Source of the DNA: Euborellia annulipes
Lineage: Eukaryota > Arthropoda > Insecta > Dermaptera > Anisolabididae
Direction: 5' to 3'
DNA length: 64,000 nucleotides
Assembly (NCBI GenBank): GCA_023213315.1
Contig: JAKCPI010005713.1
Location: forward strand, 1-64,000
Shown: positions 57,437-64,000 of the stretch, one piece after another
How the letters are laid out: the number at the start of each line of letters is the position of its first letter
How positions within the stretch are numbered: position 1 is the stretch's first letter
Notes under the pieces: generated by a model
Told to the model about the DNA's origin: nothing
Database searches by the model: none
Seen by the model: only the letters and a program-made list of their open reading frames with translations
Program-made: the position numbers and the translations under genes

Positions 57437-57529
57437 CTGAAGAATCATCATTCTTTCTAATCGTGTATTCAACATAATTATATCTCTTAAAACAGAGAAG
57501 TTATTCAAGTCGCTAGCTTTTTCGTGCAT
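57437..57529 (-). CDS. Candidate first exon, function unknown
   Basis: ATG 57529 opens 31 codons (MHEKASDLNNFSVLRDIIML, then NTRLERMMILQ) ending at CAG|gtaaag, phase 0. An in-frame TAA lies just upstream, so this ATG would be the start. The codons read like an amphipathic helix. Phase would also fit ST6Gal exon 2 (phase 0), but there is no evidence of such a transcript. I do not recognise it. Confidence 0.3.
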
Positions 57530-57740
57530 GCCTGATGATTATACCGAGGGATGGTATGGAATGCCTCCTCAAAGGGAAGAGGGGTTCGGGGGTACTTTCC
57601 CGAATTTTTTTTTAAATTTTACATATCTAGAACCATTTTTAGACCATCTTCACAGGGACTGCTAAAGCTCTAGATATTTTACAACTTTTACTTTCACTTG
57701 AAGGGCATCGGGGGCTGCAGCCCCTTTATATACGCCACTG

Positions 57741-57934
57741 CCATGGGCGTAACTAGAGAATGGGGGGCCATGGGACCAGCCATCCTCGCTGGGGGGGGGC
57801 ATGGGACCAGCTATCCTCCGGAGGACCCCATATTTTCTCAATTTTTTTTCGGGCAGGGAGCTTTCTGGGGGGGGGGGGGGCACGAGCTTTCTGGGTGGGG
57901 CCAGACCCCCGGCACCACCCTAGTTACGCCACTG
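57741..57934 (+). mobile_element. MITE family Q
   Basis: Inverted ends ccatgggcgtaactag and ctagttacgcca; inside G tracts and ttttctcaatttttttt. Confidence 0.72.
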
Positions 57935-58880
57935 CTCTTAAAAGGTGTGGCAAAAATCTTTCTCATATAGATTTTTTTAGTCATTTTAATATTTCTTTAA
58001 GATTTGCTCAGGGACCCGCATCTTGTGGGTACGTGGATGGCGACCACGAGCTGCCCGAGCTGGGACTGGCAATACTTCTGTGCTTTGTACGACGAGCCGT
58101 CTTGTTCTATTCCTTCCCGGTCGTAACCCCCCCACCCCCACCCCTTCCTCACTCAATTTTTCTCTGTTGTGAAAATCATTCGACCTTATTTTATTTTTTT
58201 TTTTTAAACATTTTCTAAATTTAACTTTGAATTGTTATGCCACACTTAGAGAAACCCCCGAGTCCCCGATGTCACAATTAATAACGTTTTGTCCAGACCC
58301 CTCCCCTCCCCCTAACGCGTTACGTATTATGTGGACGACCCCTATATTTGAATTTTTTTAGAGAAGTAATGTACAATTCCGGAGACCTTGAAATTTGTTT
58401 TTTTTTTTTCGTTGCACACGCCACTTTGCTAGAGCTTTTTATTTTTCTTCTAATTTTCACCCTCGTATTAATTTTTCCTTTGACCTTTTTTTTTAATTTC
58501 CATTATTATAATCTGTAATCACGATCTATTGATTTGACTTATCATCTTTTTTCCCCCCCTCCAAGTCTGACCACATCCTCTATACATCCATATGTCTTTA
58601 TAATATGGTGTGTGTATAGCTACCAACTCTCCTCTACATGTGTGTGCGAGTTCCGGGAAATGGCATCCTTTTTCAAAACTAGGGCCTCCACACACACACA
58701 GGTATAGACGCATCAGATCCGGTGTGTATAGGGGAGGGTGTCTTTTCAAATTTTTGGTGGACATCCGGTCTCAATCAATATATTCCTTTTCGCGTTACGT
58801 CATAATGAGTGTTCATTCATAAGTGCTGCTTTAGTAGTGTGTGTTTGGTGTAGTAAGAGAGAAAGAGAGAGAGAGTTTCC
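57935..58880. other. Unique-looking DNA
   Basis: No gene recognised; a segment near 58040 (gcgaccacgagctgcccgag) echoes 18745. Confidence 0.35.
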
Positions 58881-59268
58881 ATTCATAAATTTCATTGAGA
58901 CGCCTGACGTCGCGACGCTAGATGGCGGGGAGATCGAACGAGCGGAGTGGGAGGCAAATGGTGGTGGTGGGGGGGATTGAGCTTTTTTCTTTTTTTCTTT
59001 TTGTTCTAATTTTTAATATATTCCCATTCTCTGTTAAAATTGAGTGGGAAACAGGAAGTTTCAATTGTAGATGTGGTTGATGATGATGATCCATTTGGTT
59101 CATTAGAGAGTCCGAGTGCCCCCCCCCCCTCTCGCGTTGATCTTACTTCCCCTTGATCATCGTTCGTGTACATTCGGCAAAGGTCGGCTCGCTTCGTTAG
59201 TTTGCCTTCTCGCCGTCTGGGCTTGCGAGTGTGCTGTTGTGGGGGGCCCCATTGTCTTCGGAGCCAAG
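58881..59268 (+). promoter_or_regulatory. GC-rich promoter-like region and 5' UTR
   Basis: CpG-containing stretch in AT-rich DNA, with gcctgacgtcgcg (CRE-like) at 58902 and tagatggcgg (CTCF/GAF-like) at 58920, ending at a strong start context gccaagATGG. No TATA box seen. Confidence 0.45.
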
Positions 59269-59317
59269 ATGGCCGACGTGAATGTTCGTCTCGAGGAACG
59301 GCTACAGATCAAAATCG
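59269..59317 (+). CDS. First coding exon of an unidentified gene
   Basis: ATG GCC in near-ideal start context encodes MADVNVRLEERLQIKI, then one base before the consensus donor G|gtgagt (59318). 16 codons plus one base, phase 1. The position after a GC-rich promoter-like region and the strong donor support a real first exon. Downstream exons were not found in the remaining 4.7 kb, so the first intron probably extends beyond the window. I do not recognise the protein from these residues. Confidence 0.55.
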
Positions 59318-60370
59318 GTGAGTACTCTTAAAATACATTATCTATATTCACTAAACCTTTACACAACACACGAATTAAACATCTAAATTAAAATTTTCAT
59401 ATAATAAAGTGTTAATTTATTAAATTTCAACCACGTGTTAGTAAAAATGACCGCGCCCCATAAAAACAAAACAAAATAATATTTAATAAACAAAAAAAAA
59501 TCAATGTGACATTTAAAAAAATTAAATTCTTGTTTAAATTCATTCATAAAATGAAAGAATAAAAAAAAAAACACAGACAACATATACTCATACACCGATA
59601 GACAGACAGACAAGACCTCATTTGACTTTTCAACTAACTTACATATATTTGTTTTTAATTTGACTTAATCAATCGTTATAAATTAAAATATTTAAGTAAA
59701 GTTGAGTGAGGAATTGACAGCCAGAACAGACAAAGTGTCTATCAATATGTGTGTGCGTGTGTGTCGATGAGTAAGTGTGCGTTGAGAGAGTGAGTAGGTG
59801 TGTGTGTCTGTGTGCATGTGACGATTCATTCATAAACAATAACCTCAATATTTTTTTTTTAATGAATGAATGTTAGAATTTTTGTTTAATTTCAAGTTAG
59901 AGAGACATTTATTATCTCAATTTTTTTTTTTTTTTTTACTTTATTTTTTTTTTTTAGATATAAGATATTATCTTTTGTTATTTATAAATATTGACTTGAC
60001 TAAAGATGTGACATTCTCTTATTACATACACACACATTCACATACACATGGAGAGTTTTCTAACCTCTTTATTATGAATCATTTAAGAGAAATATTATCT
60101 ATCGTGCAATTAATAATAACATTTTATTTATGGAGGAAAAAAATATTAAATTGATCCGAAAATTATATTTATGTTGTATATTTCAAGGTTCTTTGAATCC
60201 AAAGGTGTGTGTGTGTGTGTGTGTATGTCACTTTTTACTTTTTGATTTGGTTGTTATATTTCCTGTGTCTATTTAGAACTTGGTCAAAATATTTTCTTTT
60301 GCTTCTTTTTTGATGTACATTTTGTTGAATTTTCATTTCAATTATATCTTAATATTTATTATAATATAGA
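59318..60370 (+). other. AT-rich, probable intron
   Basis: (GT)n and (CA)n microsatellites (59745-59815, 60206-60224) and poly-T tracts; no exon recognised. Confidence 0.4.
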
Positions 60371-60565
60371 AGAAGGCAGAAATAAGAAATGCAGCTAAGG
60401 TTATTTATTTCTTTATTCATTTAATTCACACAGCTGACGTTTCGGTTCCGTGTTTGAACCATCCTCAGAGCTGGCGAAAAGTCATTATGTGGATTTTATA
60501 CATTGTTAAACAACTCTTATATATTTTATTTATATTTATTTATATAAGAGTTGTTCAACAATGTA

Positions 60566-61277
60566 CAGGGTGCGCAAAAAGATGGGAACTTTGGATTTGA
60601 TGTTGGCAGCACTGTGAGGGGGGAGAAACGGGAGGAAGGTGGCAAGTTGTACAGTAGCATTGGAGATTTAGTGGCCATGGATCAGTGGGCCGTATTTTTT
60701 TGAAGATGACCAGAGAAACACGGTGACAGTAACTTCTGAGCGATATGTTACCATGCTTGAGACATTTTTGGCTGCAAGAATGCACAGTTTACCTGGTATT
60801 GACTTTGAAAACACTTGGTTTCAACAAGACGAGGCAACTGCACATACTGCAAGAGTATCAATGGCAGCGGTCAGGCGCCTGTTTGGTAACCACGTCATTT
60901 CCAGGAACGCTGACATTGTTTGGCCACCTCGTTCCCCCGACTTATCAGTGTGCGATTTTTATTTATGGGGTTACTTGAAGAGTGTAGTCTACAATACACG
61001 TCCCAAAACCCTACCTGCACTCAAAACAAGGATTACAGAAGAGATCGCAGCAATACCACTCGACACTTTGCACCAGGTAATGCAGAATATTCAAAATCGA
61101 CTTGCTGAATGCATCCGGCAAGACGGACATCATCTTCGCGATATCATCTTCAAAACTTGAATGTTTCTTAAATTTCCAATGTTGTAGTGTACATTAGGCA
61201 TCCTGAATAAATTTAAAAAAAAATTGTTCCTTGTTTTTTTCTTTCTTCAAAAGTTCCCATCTTTTTGCGCCACCCTG
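60566..61277 (+). mobile_element. Mariner-type element, internally deleted (DD41D-like)
   Basis: 712 bp, TIRs cagggtgcgcaaaaagatgg / ccatctttttgcgccaccctg, TA duplicated at both ends (60564-60565 and 61278-61279). Retains only the C-terminal half of its transposase. Confidence 0.85.
60723..61160 (+). pseudogene. Mariner-type transposase, C-terminal half
   Basis: Open frame of 145 codons without its own start region. It has the second catalytic Asp in WFQQDEATAHTAR and the third in PPRSPDLSVCDFYLWGYLKS, with 41 residues between them. DD41D spacing is known from a mariner subgroup (rosa/visitor type). The first Asp and the HTH domains are deleted, so no active enzyme is made. The relic at 30017-31035 is a different copy type that keeps only the N-terminal half. 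Confidence 0.78.
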
Positions 61278-61403
61278 TATAAAATCCACATAATGACTTT
61301 TCGCCAGCTCTGAGGATGGTTCAAACACGGAACCGAAACGTCAGCTGTGTGAATTAAACGAATAAAGAAATAACCTTAGTTGCATCTCTCATTTCTGCCT
61401 TCT

Positions 61404-63560
61404 TATTAAAATAACACCTCAGCTATAAATTGGTTTTGTAGCATTTCAATTATCGTAAGATTTGATCCTGGTTGTCCAATTTTTCATATTTTTTTTTTTT
61501 TTTTTTTAGTATTCCCATGGTTTTTCTTTTGAGGCAAATAAATTTTATTATTGACAAATCCTGGTTTGATCACATATGCCCTTGCACTATGTGTATAATT
61601 CCCAATAACTGAAGATGGCCAAATAAATTCAGGCCAAAACGTCTTATTCTGGGAGTTTTATTAACCTGGATAATCCCAATTTGGCTGATATCTCCAATTC
61701 TCCACTATATTCCCAAGGTTTTGTTAAAATGTTTTATTGTAAGATGTCAGTGGCAGGTATTTTTTTAATATACGCTATAGGTGTATGATCCAAGATGTAC
61801 CCTATATTAATTTTATTAAAATTTAGTGACGGTCATATTTTCTCACTATAGCAGGAAATGGTGACTTAGAAAATGCGGAATTTTTGTATTCTCTTTACCT
61901 TTATATGATATATATATATATATATATAGAGGAGAGAGAGAGGGCGAAGGTATTGCATTAATGCCAACAAATTTTGTTTTGAGGCCCCCTGAGTTAAAAA
62001 AAAATGGCCTGTCTGTCCGTGTGTCTGTGAACAAAATACAGTATCTCAAGAAGAAACGAGCTAGGAGGTCGAAATTTTATATTTAAGTTAAAATGCCTCA
62101 TCAGGCGAGAAAATAAGCTTTTGCCAAAGAGTACTATGTAGTAGTACCCTACCAATATTTTTCAGTTTTTTTTTTTGATTTTCTCAAAATTCGCTCTAAC
62201 GATTTTGAAGTAAAATGATTAAATATATGTGATGTATAAATGAAAGAAAATTGAAAAATGTTGAATTTATAACTCGATATGTTTCGGCGATATATTTCGG
62301 CCTATTCTCCTGAGGATGGGTTAATTAATAGCCAGAAATATATCTCTTGTTTTTCATAGGAGACATAGGGCCGTGTTAACAAAATATAAATAGAAAAAAA
62401 ATATATATAGGCCTATATATATATTTTCTATGTTTATAAAGAGACTGTCCGCACGAAAAGGTACCACTGGGCTAAATTTCCAAGAGAGCCGATTAAAAAG
62501 AGTTCAAAAAAATAATTTTTTTTTTATTCTGATTCTCTAGTTCTTCTGAAATATTCGATTCATCAGAATCGATGTATTTTATATACAAAATTTGAAAAAA
62601 CAAGACTTTAAACTCGTTTTTCTCAAAACTAGATTTTTCATAACCAAAATTTTAAAAATTCATATCTTCCAAACAAAAAAAGATACAAAAAATTCTCAGC
62701 AAGATGTGTTCTGTTCAGAAAGCATAAAAACTCAAATTTGACACCGATGAAGATTTGGTACCTGTTCATGTGGACGGTCACATACAGAATCTAAACATTT
62801 TAGAAATATATTTTAAGACATATCCAGATCGTTCTGGCCCCATGACAACAAAATTTATTTTTGATTTCTATCACTGAAAGTTCTGAACCGAAATGGTGGT
62901 GGAGTGTCTGGTACATCTGATGACCCAAATGACCAAAAGCCTATAAACTTAAAAGAAATAATCCACAAGTGCAACTTTTGACCAATTTGCTCATTCTATT
63001 ATCTGCGAGTTTTTTTATATTTTTATCCATTTAAATATCAGACCTATTATATATGTATTTTATTGTTATTTTTTAATGCTCTCTATAATTGGAGTAAAAA
63101 AAGAGAGCTAAATGAATAAATATTAGAATTAATTACAAGCCGGCTTTAAGGAGATGTGAAAGGATCGTGATTGCAAAAACTAGAAAGGACTATCCAGGGG
63201 AAGGAGCCGGGCGTAAATTACGGTAGAAGAAAATAGCAAATATTTTATACTTCATTCATTTGTTTCACAAATTCATTTGTTTATATTTACATGTTTTTTA
63301 ATGACACCTGTATGATTTTGTTTTGATTTTTCTTTCCAAAATTAACGAAAAATGTCGTTCTTTTCTGTGATTATTTCAAAAACTATTCAGTTTTCGGGAA
63401 AATATCAAAAAATAAAAACTTTTTAAAATTGAGTATTTTATCATAATATAACAAAAAAATTGATAATTTCGAAATTTCTGAAAAAACTTATTAGGTAAAG
63501 TACTACTTCCAAGTGACGTATTTACTCCAAAAGTTGATAGAAATCTACAATTTTAGTGTA
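61404..63560. other. AT-rich DNA with R-type repeat fragments
   Basis: Further hammerhead-like phrases at 61611 (ctgaagatggcc...ggccaaaacgtc) and 62318 (ctgaggatggg). An R-type fragment is at 61890-62210 with a TATA-type microsatellite. 62440-63560 shows nothing else. Confidence 0.45.
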
Positions 63561-63780
63561 AGGAGCATATACCAAATTTCATCGATCTAGCTGCTTTGGT
63601 TTTTAAGCAATCGTGTTCCACACACACACACACACACACGCACAGACATAATGCCCAAAATGGTATTTTTGGACTCAGGGAGGTCTAAAACGTGGATAAA
63701 CATTAAAATCTCGAAGTCGAATTTTTTTACGATTACAATACGGTACTTTCTCTTTATATTCTATACGAGAAAGTAAAAAA
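63561..63780 (-). repeat. R-type repeat fragment
   Basis: (CA)n at 63619-63640, ggactcagggaggtctaaaac and ending with the ctttctctttatattctatacgagaaagta palindrome, reversed relative to 55280. Confidence 0.6.
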
Positions 63781-64000
63781 GTCAAAATATGTTTGATGTG
63801 ATGGGGATTAAGATTTTTATCCTGAACTTAAGATTAAAATCCATCTTAAGAAAAAAAAAATGTATTCAAATGCTGTCTGTCAAATATTAAATTGGAATTT
63901 AATCTCATTAACAAATTTTGTTATCTTTTTTCATTTACTAACCTAAAATTATTAATTTCATTGAATATTTATAAAAAAAAAAATTTCTTATCTTTTTTAT
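63781..64000. other. AT-rich end of window
   Basis: Nothing recognised. Confidence 0.4.

Larger units (their letters stand above)
60371..61403. mobile_element. Palindromic element with hammerhead-like ends, split by a mariner remnant
   Basis: Left arm 60371-60518 (agaaggcagaaataagaaat ... ggattttata), right arm 60538-60565 plus 61278-61403 (mirror). Both arms carry ctctgaggatggttc...ggaaccgaaacgtcagc. The right arm is interrupted at a TA by the element at 60566-61277. Confidence 0.82.

Noticed and set aside
58738..58980. 80-codon plus frame just upstream of the 59269 exon
   Set aside because: Ends in a poly-Gly stretch from (ggt)n, is out of context for a start, and is better explained as promoter/5' UTR sequence.

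Overview
This 64 kb window is AT-rich, intron-bearing, repeat-dense animal DNA. It is almost certainly from an arthropod and probably an insect. Two gene finds support that: the last coding exon of an allatostatin double-C (AST-CC) neuropeptide precursor at 5413-5493 (+), and a complete seven-exon coding region for an ST6Gal-type sialyltransferase, the DSiaT/ST6GAL1 family, spread over 32942-45657 (-). The style of the repeats (tRNA-derived SINEs, palindromic MITEs, Helitron-like ends, gypsy-type LTR elements with env) fits a large, transposon-rich insect genome. I cannot name the species.

Layout: 1-1510 holds about 2.2 copies of a 690-bp tandem repeat. A Helitron-like 3' end, a TTAA-flanked MITE and a LINE fragment follow. 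5413-5493 is the AST-CC exon, with a poly(A) signal shortly after it; its upstream exons were not found and may lie outside the window. From about 8.27 to 28.56 kb there is a nested cluster of LTR retrotransposons. At least four LTR families are present (called A, B, C and D here). They carry frameshifted gag genes, a broken RNase H-integrase segment, an env relic with one in-frame stop, and the GC-rich family B, whose only visible gene is a small gag with three CCHC zinc knuckles. The best family B copy (24083-28562) has about 2.4 kb of apparently non-coding DNA between gag and the 3' LTR, with repeated hairpin modules.

From about 29 to 32 kb lie env and mariner relics. 32.9-45.7 kb is the sialyltransferase gene, whose introns are packed with SINEs and MITEs. 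Joining the seven exons gives 467 codons with consistent phases, sialyl motifs L, S, III and VS, and all six cysteines of the known ST6Gal disulfide pattern. 46-58 kb is intergenic or upstream repeat DNA. It includes a MITE inserted into one arm of a palindrome, a 1.9 kb foldback structure with inner tandem repeats, and a SINE inserted into a MITE terminus with a clean 15-bp target duplication. At 58.9-59.3 kb a GC-rich promoter-like stretch precedes a short first coding exon (+) of a gene I do not recognise. The rest holds a DD41D-type mariner remnant nested in a second palindrome, hammerhead-like repeat motifs, and AT-rich DNA.

The two recognised genes are not functionally linked: one encodes a secreted neuropeptide and the other a Golgi glycosyltransferase. 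Nearly everything else is mobile-element debris. The features most worth follow-up are the AST-CC exon, the covarying hairpins inside LTR family B, the foldback structure at 48.1-50.0 kb, and the hammerhead-like motifs.
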